Shown here in pieces: positions 57,265 through 64,000 of a stretch of DNA of 64,000 nucleotides. Within the stretch, counting starts at the first letter, position 1. Each line of letters starts with the position of its first letter. The DNA comes from Vreelandella olivaria (lineage in GTDB: Bacteria > Pseudomonadota > Gammaproteobacteria > Pseudomonadales > Halomonadaceae): positions 17,965-81,964 of the forward strand of contig NZ_JALPZO010000045.1 of assembly GCF_023507745.1 (NCBI RefSeq). The letters are read 5' to 3'. The notes under the pieces are model-generated. The model was not told the DNA's origin and did not search any database. It worked only from the letters and a program-made list of their open reading frames with translations. Both the position numbers and the translations under genes were made by a program.

Positions 57265-58364
57265 GACAGGCCCTCCTTACGCTTACGAAGGCGGCTAACA
57301 AGCCTGACCAGCCCCGGTATCAAACCTTCCGGCAAGTAGACCACGACGACAACCAGCAGCAACCCCATAATGACGAAGGCGTAGTAACTGCCATAGATCG
57401 TCAGATTCTGGAAGATGCCAAGCACTACCAAGGTGCCCACCAACGTCGCGGTGAGGTCTTTACGCCCCCCCACGGCCACCCAAATAATGGGTAATGCGGC
57501 GGCCGCCAAATTCATGTTGGACGGGCTGATGTACTGCCCCCAAGCGGTATAGAGCACGCCGGAAAGTCCCGCTAAGCCACTGCCAATAACAAAGGCAATT
57601 AACTGATAGCGGCGTATGTCGTAACCGAGCATTTCAGCGCGGTGCGGATTCTCACGAATGGCGACCAGCACATTGCCGAATCTAGAATTGACGAGAACCC
57701 GTAAACCCAGATAGCAAAGCACCAGCATGGCCAGAAGAAGGTAATAAAGTGGCACACCCGAATACAGCGCTATATCCCCCCCAACCCAAGGGATTGTCAG
57801 CGGCGGCATACCGGTCATGCCATTGTCGCCACCAAGTCGAGCATCGCCGATCGCCCACTGGGATCCCGCCGTCTGTGCCATAAAGGTGGCGAAAACCAGC
57901 GTGGTAGAGAGCGTGACAATCCCGAGGAATACGCCGCTAATGCGCCCATAAAAAAGCATGTAACCAAGTAACGCCGCCCCCAAACACGATATCCCAACCC
58001 CAATCAGCAAGCCGACAAGGGTCATACCGTACGCCGCGCCAAAGTTGATCGTGACGACACCATACGTGTACCCGGCAAGCCCGAAGAAAGCGGTCTGGCC
58101 AAAGCTGAGCGCCCCCGTATATCCCCATATCAACGACAGCCCAAGTGCCATAAACACCCAGCAAAGGAAGTAGGCCGTATTACCAACGCTCCAGGCATCC
58201 GCGAAAGCGGGGTAAACGACGGCTGCACCAATTGCCAAGGCAAAGCCGACCCAAAATATTGGACCGTGGCCCAGTGTTTGCGGGCCATTAACAAGTCGCA
58301 TCCAGTGTGGCATTCGAGACGCTGACCGAGCCGTATTTGAACCTTGTCTTTGCAAACTACCCAT
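57261..58364 (-). CDS. Urea/short-chain amide-type ABC transporter permease (UrtC/LivM type)
   Basis: A 367-residue LivM-like permease with about ten hydrophobic segments. ALGLSLIWGYTGALSFGQTAFFGLAGYTYG and RENPHRAEMLGYDIRRYQLIAF are the conserved elements; the latter is the ATPase-contact loop. It abuts the upstream permease gene (next base after its stop) and overlaps the UrtD-type ATPase. An N-terminal ~30-residue polar extension precedes the first helix. Confidence 0.92.
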   Translation of the reverse strand: MGSLQRQGSNTARSASRMPHWMRLVNGPQTLGHGPIFWVGFALAIGAAVVYPAFADAWSVGNTAYFLCWVFMALGLSLIWGYTGALSFGQTAFFGLAGYTYGVVTINFGAAYGMTLVGLLIGVGISCLGAALLGYMLFYGRISGVFLGIVTLSTTLVFATFMAQTAGSQWAIGDARLGGDNGMTGMPPLTIPWVGGDIALYSGVPLYYLLLAMLVLCYLGLRVLVNSRFGNVLVAIRENPHRAEMLGYDIRRYQLIAFVIGSGLAGLSGVLYTAWGQYISPSNMNLAAAALPIIWVAVGGRKDLTATLVGTLVVLGIFQNLTIYGSYYAFVIMGLLLVVVVVYLPEGLIPGLVRLVSRLRKRKEGLS

Positions 58365-59237
58365 TTATGTACGCCCCTTGAGCAACCAGCCAGACAGGCC
58401 TTGTGGGAGAATACGGATGACCACCATGACAGTGATTAACAGCCCCACCTGACCCATTAACTGCCCTTGCCAGCCAGTCAGAAAAGCCTTGATAACCGCG
58501 AGTGTAGCCGCTGCTGGTGCCGTACCCAGGAACACATCAGCACCGCCGACAACAACCGTCACAAAGCTTTCTACCAGGAAATTGGCGCCAAGCGTCGGGA
58601 CGATGGATATCGTGGGTGCATAAAGAGCGCCTGCCAATCCCGCCAGTGCTGCCCCAAGTCCGAAGGTGAGTGAGTACATACGCCCGGTGTCGATACCCAC
58701 AGCCTTCGCCATGTGCGGTGCTTGAATCGTTGCTCGTGAGTGGATACCGAACGTCGTATGGTGAAACAGTAGATACAAGCCAATAAGCACTAGTACAGCC
58801 ACGCCAAGCAGTACCATTCGATAGGTTGAGTAGCTGTAGTTGCCCACCGAAAAGCTACCGAGCGGCGTGCTGATACCCGCCATGCTGGAGCCAAGCACGA
58901 TCAGCGTGCCTTGAGTAAGAATCAGGCTGATCCCCCAGGTGGCTACAATAGAGTCCAATGGCCGATGGTAGAGCCGATGAATAATCGTGCGCTCAAGCAC
59001 AATGCCAAGCATCCCGGCGGCAAGGCTGCCGCATAACATAGCGATGGGCAGTGGAACCCCCATGCGCGCCGTTGCCACCGTTACGTAGGCGCCACACATG
59101 ATAAATTCGCCGTGAGCCAGGTTGATGATGCCCATCATCCCGAAGATCACCGCAAGCCCCATGGCGGACAGCACCAAAAAGGCAAACGCATCCCCAAACT
59201 GATAAAACGCTGTAAACGCGAAATGTATATATTCCAT
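58365..59237 (-). CDS. Urea/short-chain amide-type ABC transporter permease (UrtB/LivH type)
   Basis: A 290-residue LivH-like permease with about eight hydrophobic segments. GLAVIFGMMGIINLAHGEFIM is the family signature, and RATIQAPHMAKAVGIDTGRMY the ATPase-contact loop. CCAGGAG lies upstream of the ATG. A strong 11-bp hairpin separates it from the binding-protein gene upstream. Confidence 0.93.
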   Translation of the reverse strand: MEYIHFAFTAFYQFGDAFAFLVLSAMGLAVIFGMMGIINLAHGEFIMCGAYVTVATARMGVPLPIAMLCGSLAAGMLGIVLERTIIHRLYHRPLDSIVATWGISLILTQGTLIVLGSSMAGISTPLGSFSVGNYSYSTYRMVLLGVAVLVLIGLYLLFHHTTFGIHSRATIQAPHMAKAVGIDTGRMYSLTFGLGAALAGLAGALYAPTISIVPTLGANFLVESFVTVVVGGADVFLGTAPAAATLAVIKAFLTGWQGQLMGQVGLLITVMVVIRILPQGLSGWLLKGRT

Positions 59238-59299
59238 ATCCAGGCTCCTGGGCAGGAAACGACAGCGAGGTTTCCCGCTTAATGCAAACTCACAGGCCA

Positions 59300-59325
59300 G
59301 GCAGGGTGAAACGCTTCACCCTGCC
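59300..59325 (-). repeat. Strong hairpin between amide-binding protein and permease genes
   Basis: GGCAGGGTGAA-ACGC-TTCACCCTGCC is a perfect 11-bp stem with a 4-nt loop in a 105-bp gap. No T-run follows on the minus strand, so it should protect the binding-protein mRNA end or reduce readthrough, not terminate fully. Confidence 0.8.
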
Positions 59326-59342
59326 GGGAGGAGGCGTGATAT

Positions 59343-60578
59343 TTACTCGTTGGGAGGGCTAGAAGGGGTGTACTGGGCACTTGGGTCGTTCTGGGTCAGA
59401 TCACAACCATTTTCACCCAACCAGTACGGCTCGATATTTTCCCAAGTTTCGGGAAAAGAGATCTCATGGTTCTCATCCACTTTCGCCAGAAAGATATTGT
59501 GAGACATATGCTGGCTCTTAGGGTCGAGACATACGGTGCCAGAAGGGCCATCGAAGCAGACATCTCCCTCGGCAATAACTGCACGCAGGTCTTCCTTGTC
59601 GGTAGAGCCGTCGGCACGCTCAACCATCTGCTTATAAAGGTACATGGAGATATAAGAGTTCGCTGCTTCCTGATTCACATAGGGCGCATCAGGGAAGCGC
59701 TCATAGAACTTCTCAACAAACGCATTCGCCTCAGGGGTATCAACTTCTTCAATAAAGTTCGTTGTAACGAACATGTTTGCCAGGCTTGGCGGCGCGAAAC
59801 GCTTATGCTCGTAGCCCTGCCCGACATTTACCGACGAGGCCATGGGAAGTCCCAGGTTAGCGGATGCTGCCTGCTCGTAGTAAGACGCCTGATTGGAGCC
59901 AACCAGTAACGTCACGACAAAGTCTGGAGCTTCACCCTGAATGTTCTGAATGGTCTGCGAGAACTGGGAAACACCCAGGGGGATGAAATCCTCGCCCACT
60001 ATTTCCCCGCCCTCTTCTTCTACAATCTGACGCACCCACTCCGCCGAAATCTGGCCAAAGTTATAGTCCGCGGCGATCGTATAGACGTTAGGGCCATACT
60101 CTTCCATCATCCAGGGAATCAGCGTCGAGAACTGCTGTTCAGGAACTGCGCCAGTGACAATCATGTTGGCGTCACACACGCCGCCTTCATACTGATTGTT
60201 ATAAAACGCCAACCCATCAAACTGGTTCACAATCGGGCGATACGCTTCTCGTGATGAAGAAGCAAAACCCGCAAAGACGGTATCCACTTGATCACGCTGT
60301 AGAACCCGCCGCATTAACTCCTGATAACGACGATCATCAGACTGAGTATCATAAATGACAAGCTCCACCTCGCGACCAGCAATACCACCCGCCGCGTTTA
60401 TTTCCTCAGCCGCCAACTCTATGGCATTCACCTTAACCTGCGTCACCGCAGCAAAGTTGCCGGACTGATCCTCAAGCACACCAATCTGGATAGGATCATT
60501 CGCCGAAGCGCTGGTCACTAAAGAGCCCGCTAACAACGTTGATAAGGTTGCCGTTCTCTGAATTGTTGAGTATTTCAT
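59343..60578 (-). CDS. Urea/short-chain amide-type ABC transporter substrate-binding protein (UrtA-like)
   Basis: A 411-residue periplasmic receptor with a signal peptide ending SASA. PIQIGVLEDQSGNFAAVTQ and QFDGLAFYNNQYEGGVCDAN are typical of the UrtA/AmiC/FmdD branch of Leu/Ile/Val-type receptors, which bind urea or short amides. IAADYNFGQISAEWVRQIVEEEGG follows. Its cytoplasmic relative, the AmiC-like sensor, lies two genes upstream. The ligand is inferred from the neighbouring amidase. Confidence 0.92.
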   Translation of the reverse strand: MKYSTIQRTATLSTLLAGSLVTSASANDPIQIGVLEDQSGNFAAVTQVKVNAIELAAEEINAAGGIAGREVELVIYDTQSDDRRYQELMRRVLQRDQVDTVFAGFASSSREAYRPIVNQFDGLAFYNNQYEGGVCDANMIVTGAVPEQQFSTLIPWMMEEYGPNVYTIAADYNFGQISAEWVRQIVEEEGGEIVGEDFIPLGVSQFSQTIQNIQGEAPDFVVTLLVGSNQASYYEQAASANLGLPMASSVNVGQGYEHKRFAPPSLANMFVTTNFIEEVDTPEANAFVEKFYERFPDAPYVNQEAANSYISMYLYKQMVERADGSTDKEDLRAVIAEGDVCFDGPSGTVCLDPKSQHMSHNIFLAKVDENHEISFPETWENIEPYWLGENGCDLTQNDPSAQYTPSSPPNE

Positions 60579-60727
60579 TTGTATACCCCTGTTTAAGGTT
60601 TACTTTTTCTTCCTCGCCGTCCTGCAACAACACAACTCCCTAGCCGTCTCTTCATGAAACGAGAAACGACCTTTTGCTCTTGAATACTGCTCTAGATGCT
60701 CCACTTCGATTAATCCTAATGAGTTCG

Positions 60728-61381
60728 CTACAAATAACGGTTCAACCGGGTTTCCCTAAGACGATGAACGGTGTCGGCATCCTCTTTCAGCGCCGCAACA
60801 GCAATCTCACCCGAGACGATCATTGCCGCAAAATCCTCAAGCGACAGGCGTCGGCTCATACTCGCCGAACGCAACAGAGCAAAGGCGTCATTGACCGAAA
60901 TATCCATATCCTCGATGAGCCTGATCGCCGCCGTGCATACGACTTGACGCGCACGAACCTGCTGCTCCAAACGATGGAGCTTTTGTTCCGTCTCGTAGGA
61001 CGCGTTAAACGTTTGGTAAGCAATGATTAAGCTTGCGAGAATACCGGCCTTACGTAACGGCTTGGTCAGATAGCCACACACGCGGCGTTCGATGAACCAA
61101 TTGACCGAGCTCGGCGCATCCGAACCAATCAGTGCAATCGCCGGCCCCTGGACGCTATCGATCATGCGAGTGATGCCACCAAACTGGCGTCCTAATTCAT
61201 CGTCGAAAAACACCAGGTCAAACGGCCTATGAGACTCTGTCTCATCATGGCTTTCATGAACAACCGGCGTGACCCCCAGCTCCAAAAGGAACTGAGTCAG
61301 TACCGCTCGATCCTTTTCGGCGGCACATACAATCAATGCACGATGGCCCTTGAAGTTGCGTCGTGTGGTAACCGTCATCGT
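60728..61381 (-). CDS. AmiR-like ANTAR-domain transcription antiterminator
   Basis: A 217-residue protein with a receiver-like N-terminal domain (RALIVCAAEKDRAVLTQFL, FDLVFFDDE) lacking a clear phospho-acceptor pattern, then a coiled-coil (EQKLHRLEQQVRARQVV) and a C-terminal ANTAR domain: TAAIRLIEDMDISVNDAFAL, then LLRSASMSRRLSLEDFAAM. ANTAR proteins bind paired RNA hairpins and stop transcription termination. The ATG at 61381 overlaps the AmiC-like gene's end by seven bases, matching the amiC-amiR pairing of Pseudomonas. Confidence 0.92.
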   Translation of the reverse strand, partial: TMTVTTRRNFKGHRALIVCAAEKDRAVLTQFLLELGVTPVVHESHDETESHRPFDLVFFDDELGRQFGGITRMIDSVQGPAIALIGSDAPSSVNWFIERRVCGYLTKPLRKAGILASLIIAYQTFNASYETEQKLHRLEQQVRARQVVCTAAIRLIEDMDISVNDAFALLRSASMSRRLSLEDFAAMIVSGEIAVAALKEDADTVHRLRETRLNRYL

Positions 61382-62553
61382 ACGACCCTCAAGCCAATAC
61401 TGTTTTGGGCAATGGGCGCTGCAGGCTGAGCTGAGCCTGCTCCACATACTTCCGCCCAAACCAGATAAGGATCTGGGCGAACGGGTGCGTTGGCTTCTAA
61501 AATCACCTGAAATGTCGCGTCTTCGCGGGATATTCCCAGCCGAACGGTCAAATAACTGTGGTTACTATCAGGATCGACATGAACCCTTCCCTGAGGCGCT
61601 TGGAACGACGTCCTATGCAGTGCTTTTTTAACCTGGTCGATATCAACTGAATTGGCGCCAGCCAAGGCAAGGGCGAGTAGATGAACGGTGTTGTAAGACG
61701 CTTCTGCATCTGCGCTAGGCAGAGCTTCATGACCGAAGCGTTGTCGGTAACTGGCGACGAACTGCTTATTAACCTCTGTCTCGATAGTCGAAAAGTAAAC
61801 GCTGGATGCGAGATGCCCAGCACACGCCTGAGAACCAATCTGGGCGAGTTCCGGCTCGCAAAGCGTGCAACTGCCAACCACCGTATTTTGTAGCGCTGGG
61901 TTTTCATCGCGCGCCTTGGCAAATGCGCGGTAAAACGCATAGCTAGACTCACCGATCAGCATGTTCATGATGAAAGCGGGGCGCTTTTCGTGAATCTCTT
62001 CAATAATACGGGCCACATCCAGGTCACCGACCTGCAGGTAACGCTCGGCGATTATCTCTCCGCCATGCGCCTTGGAAAGCTCTCTGATGATGCGGCCATT
62101 TTCCCAGGCCCAAACATAATTAGAACCGATGAAGTAAACATCGCTTGTGATATGGGTGAGCACATAATCCATCAGCGGCAGAACATGCTGGTTCTGAACA
62201 GCGCCGGTATAGATAACGTTATTATTGGTCTCAAAACCTTCGTAGTGAGACGGATACCAAAGCAAACCATCGTATTTTTCGAAAATTGGAATCACTTCTT
62301 TTCGGCTGGAAGACGTATAGCAACCAATCACATGCTTTACGCCCTCGTGGCGCAGCAAGCTCCTCACGTGTGTGCTATAAGCAGCGTTATCACCGGCTGG
62401 CTCGCATTCGATGGGTACAAGCTCAAAGGGGAATCGTTTGTCCTGGTTAACCTCTTCCAGCGCCAGCATCGCCCCATCACGCATCGAGCGGCCAACGGTG
62501 GCGTAAGGACCTTGGGTAGAGAAGAGTATGCCAACCGGGATACGACTGTTCAT
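61375..62553 (-). CDS. AmiC-like cytoplasmic amide sensor/negative regulator
   Basis: A 392-residue binding-protein fold with no signal peptide, so cytoplasmic. PVGILFSTQGPYATVGRSM, IFEKYDGLLWYPSHYEGFE, YTGAVQNQHVLPLMDYV and YFIGSNYVWAWENGRII match AmiC of P. aeruginosa, which sequesters AmiR until an amide binds. It is first in the operon, with GGAAGG before the ATG and a terminator-bearing leader immediately upstream. The amide ligand is inferred. Confidence 0.93.
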   Translation of the reverse strand: MNSRIPVGILFSTQGPYATVGRSMRDGAMLALEEVNQDKRFPFELVPIECEPAGDNAAYSTHVRSLLRHEGVKHVIGCYTSSSRKEVIPIFEKYDGLLWYPSHYEGFETNNNVIYTGAVQNQHVLPLMDYVLTHITSDVYFIGSNYVWAWENGRIIRELSKAHGGEIIAERYLQVGDLDVARIIEEIHEKRPAFIMNMLIGESSYAFYRAFAKARDENPALQNTVVGSCTLCEPELAQIGSQACAGHLASSVYFSTIETEVNKQFVASYRQRFGHEALPSADAEASYNTVHLLALALAGANSVDIDQVKKALHRTSFQAPQGRVHVDPDSNHSYLTVRLGISREDATFQVILEANAPVRPDPYLVWAEVCGAGSAQPAAPIAQNSIGLRVVR

Positions 62554-62579
62554 TGACTGACCTTCCTAATTCCGGACAT

Positions 62580-62655
62580 AAAAAAAGGGCTCACAACGAA
62601 ACCTGACGGTAACGATGGGAGCCCTATTGCTCTGTGCCCTTTCGGCGTGAGCCGA
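62580..62655 (-). promoter_or_regulatory. Leader terminator with two upstream hexaloop hairpins (putative ANTAR antitermination element)
   Basis: On minus, in order: hairpin P1 (UCGG-hexaloop-CCGA, 62642-62655), a 9-nt linker, hairpin P2 (GAGC-AAUAGG-GCUC, 62619-62632), then terminator AGGGCTC...GAGCCCT (62586-62625) followed by seven T (62580-62586), 27 nt before the amiC-like start. The 3' arm of P2 lies within the terminator's 5' arm, so the two structures exclude each other. This is the known ANTAR target layout; loop bases depart from the usual A1/G4 rule. Confidence 0.8.
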
Positions 62656-62660
62656 CGCAC

Positions 62661-63381
62661 AATATGTCTATTACTAAACTTAAATTGTGGCCCCTAATCA
62701 ACTTTGTCAACTCATTGACGCTATGCTGAAGTCGAAGGCCATTACTACTAAAACAACTATACATAAATTAAAGCAACAAGTGTGCCAATTAAATAAATTG
62801 CCACAACAGCGGCTTTTGAACATATTTAGTTCAGGTGTTTCGCCTCTTTTTGATACACATATAAGAATTTATGCTGCACAAAAGTGCAACTCACTGCGAA
62901 ATCCTAAAGGACCCGCCCAGCCAGATGATGAGAGGTTTTGTATGACTTACTGAAGGCTACCAATGATTTCGACTACTCTGATACGATTTGCAAATCTGAT
63001 AGAACAGGTAGAATTGGTCTTGAGAGAAACGGTACGCGATACGGCCTGCAGATGCAGGGCTTGGAGAATGAAACAAAAAAGGCCACCTTTAAAAGCCGCC
63101 TCTTTAAGTCTCTAACATGTTGCTTTTAAAAATCTTTTGATGATGCCGACACCATGAGCCGAACCCGGGGCCTACTAATTTCAAGTAAAATTTAGAAAGG
63201 TCTCATATAAATCGTTAGAGTTTAACAAACGTCTATTAAATAATATAAAACAGTCACTTATCTTAATTGTAAAGTTTGCTAGTTCTCTCTGATACGCTGT
63301 AATTTACTACATTTCATAGACCCGGCGTATACCCGCTTAGAACCACTGACTCTGAGTAAAAAAATATTTGAGAGCCCACAC
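62661..63381. other. AT-rich region without recognised genes
   Basis: By eye this stretch is clearly richer in A and T than the flanking genes and has no frame I recognise. Short frames exist but show no family signature or good ribosome site. The operon promoter for the amiC-like gene should lie at its left end; no -35/-10 pair is convincing. Confidence 0.55.
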
Positions 63382-63531
63382 ATGCCAAAGCTCAACTTCA
63401 CCTAAAAGGCCATTAATAGCCTAGAGCCACCACCTCAAGGAAAGCGAGCCACCTACACCGATACCAAGATTCCTGGCTTAGAGCTACGTGTCACTTCCGC
63501 AGGCACCAAAACCTTTAGCTGCCAGCGGTAG
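63382..63531 (+). pseudogene. N-terminal fragment of a tyrosine integrase (DUF4102-type)
   Basis: ATG 63382 reads MPKLNFT, a TAA stop, then KAINSLEPPPQGKRATYTDT and KIPGLELRVTSAGTKTFS before a TAG at 63529. This is the start of the DUF4102 arm-binding domain of phage/island integrases. The internal stop and loss of everything downstream, including the catalytic domain, mark it as a remnant. It suggests a former island or prophage edge. No attachment site or tRNA was recognised nearby. Confidence 0.82.
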
Positions 63532-63843
63532 GTGACGTCGCCCTCATTACAGGTGCTTGGTGATTTAGAAACGAAGAAACCGGCACGGTGGCCGGTTCCT
63601 TCACCCCGACTGCCAGCGAATTGAATCGCTGCGTTACGGGGTTGAGCCGTGGTTACAGTCTTGCGCATATTGAGCGCCCCGTCAAGTGGCTGGAATCGCT
63701 GCCGTTCGAGCACGCGGGGGTCCTTAACGTAATCGCTTGTAGCCAGCCACCACAGCGGCTGGTAGGCGATGAAGGACAACACCATGAGTGCACCGCACCA
63801 CTAAACCCTATCACCCAATAGCAGTCTGACAGCTCGCCCTCTT
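63532..63843. other. Region with possible mobile-element debris
   Basis: An inverted repeat AACCGGC-ACGGTG-GCCGGTT lies at 63578-63597. A plus-strand frame from 63588 to 63821 is open but matches nothing I know and its start falls in the hairpin's wake. I see no supported gene. Confidence 0.4.
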
Positions 63844-64000
63844 TGAATCGCCCCAGGTTTCGTAGACACCTCCAGGCCTTATACTAAAGGTATCTAGGAG
63901 GATCCATGAGCCGTCCCCGTTACACTGAAGAATTCAAAATCGAAGCCGTTAAACAGGTGGTAGAGCGTGGCCATCGAGTTGCCGAGGTCGCTGAGCGTTT
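63844..64000 (+). mobile_element. Left end of an IS3-family insertion sequence (cut by window end)
   Basis: TGAATCGCCCCAGGTTTCGT near 63844 resembles the terminal repeat of some IS3-family elements, about 60 bp before an OrfA start. The right end is outside the window, so boundary and completeness are uncertain. Confidence 0.6.
63906..64000 (+). CDS. IS3-family transposase OrfA, partial
   Basis: The ATG at 63906 with AGGAGG upstream opens MSRPRYTEEFKIEAVKQVVE and continues RGHRVAEVAERF to the window end: the helix-turn-helix start of IS3-family OrfA. The fragment has no lesion so far. It differs in subgroup from the OrfB remnant at 52.4 kb as far as can be judged. Confidence 0.85.
   Translation, partial: MSRPRYTEEFKIEAVKQVVERGHRVAEVAER

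Noticed and set aside
60579..60727. Possible second antitermination leader between the amiR-like gene and the binding-protein gene
   Set aside because: Only an imperfect CGTTTCT/AGAGACG stem is present and there is no terminator T-run.
62687..62953. 88-codon frame in the AT-rich stretch upstream of the amiC-like gene
   Set aside because: No family signature, no ribosome site, and composition typical of non-coding AT-rich DNA.
63150..63180. GCCGAACCCGGGG stretch resembling a tRNA T-arm
   Set aside because: Neither strand gives an acceptor stem or cloverleaf around it.
63453..63785. 110-codon minus-strand frame near the right end
   Set aside because: Its C-terminal part is antisense to the integrase fragment; the remainder is unrecognised.

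Overview
The window looks like a chromosomal segment of a moderately halophilic gammaproteobacterium of the Halomonadaceae (Halomonas/Vreelandella type). The main pointers are an ectoine hydroxylase gene (ectD), a TRAP transporter, FabY as a fatty-acid initiation synthase, and a standard gammaproteobacterial housekeeping set (glnE, dgkA, dacB, coaD, cydABX-cydDC, polA, speA, tmcA). Genus-level placement is inference. No rRNA, tRNA or CRISPR array was recognised.

1-23 kb: a soluble chemoreceptor-like protein, a small membrane protein, an AEC permease, glnE, dgkA and the overlapping pair dacB/trmB-like run mostly on the minus strand. fabY-coaD-ferredoxin-dinF, an AtoE-type fatty-acid carrier, an acyl-CoA thioesterase and a voltage-sensor-like protein follow on plus. 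A MocR-type regulator is divergent from a LysE exporter. Next come small lipoproteins (I78 inhibitor, entericidin-like), a HIT protein, a NicO metal transporter with its DUF1007 partner and two more lipoproteins, then glycerate kinase.

23-52 kb: dps, pepD and tmcA are followed by a three-gene TRAP transporter and a Fur-box-associated ferric ABC transporter (fbpABC). A contiguous cydA-cydB-cydX-cydD-cydC cluster on minus supplies cytochrome bd oxidase plus its assembly exporter. After it come polA, the coupled thrB-speA pair, a fumarylacetoacetate-hydrolase-family gene, ectD, a META-domain lipoprotein, and a Zn/Cd/Pb P-type ATPase divergent from a MerR regulator with a textbook 19-bp-spaced operator/promoter.

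52-64 kb: a decayed IS3-family transposase remnant, a nine-gene minus-strand amide-utilisation cluster, an integrase fragment and the start of another IS3-family element. The cluster reads, in transcription order, amiC-like sensor, amiR-like ANTAR antiterminator, a Urt/Liv-type ABC transporter (binding protein, two permeases, two ATPases), an acetamidase/formamidase and a double-domain nitrilase-family protein. Its leader carries a Rho-independent terminator preceded by two small hexaloop hairpins, the second sharing its 3' arm with the terminator. This is the layout expected for ANTAR-controlled antitermination. I infer that amide binding by the AmiC-like protein frees the AmiR-like protein to suppress the terminator, inducing uptake and hydrolysis of amides to ammonia. 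The flanking mobile remnants suggest this module was acquired or inserted as an accessory block; this is the most interesting part of the window.
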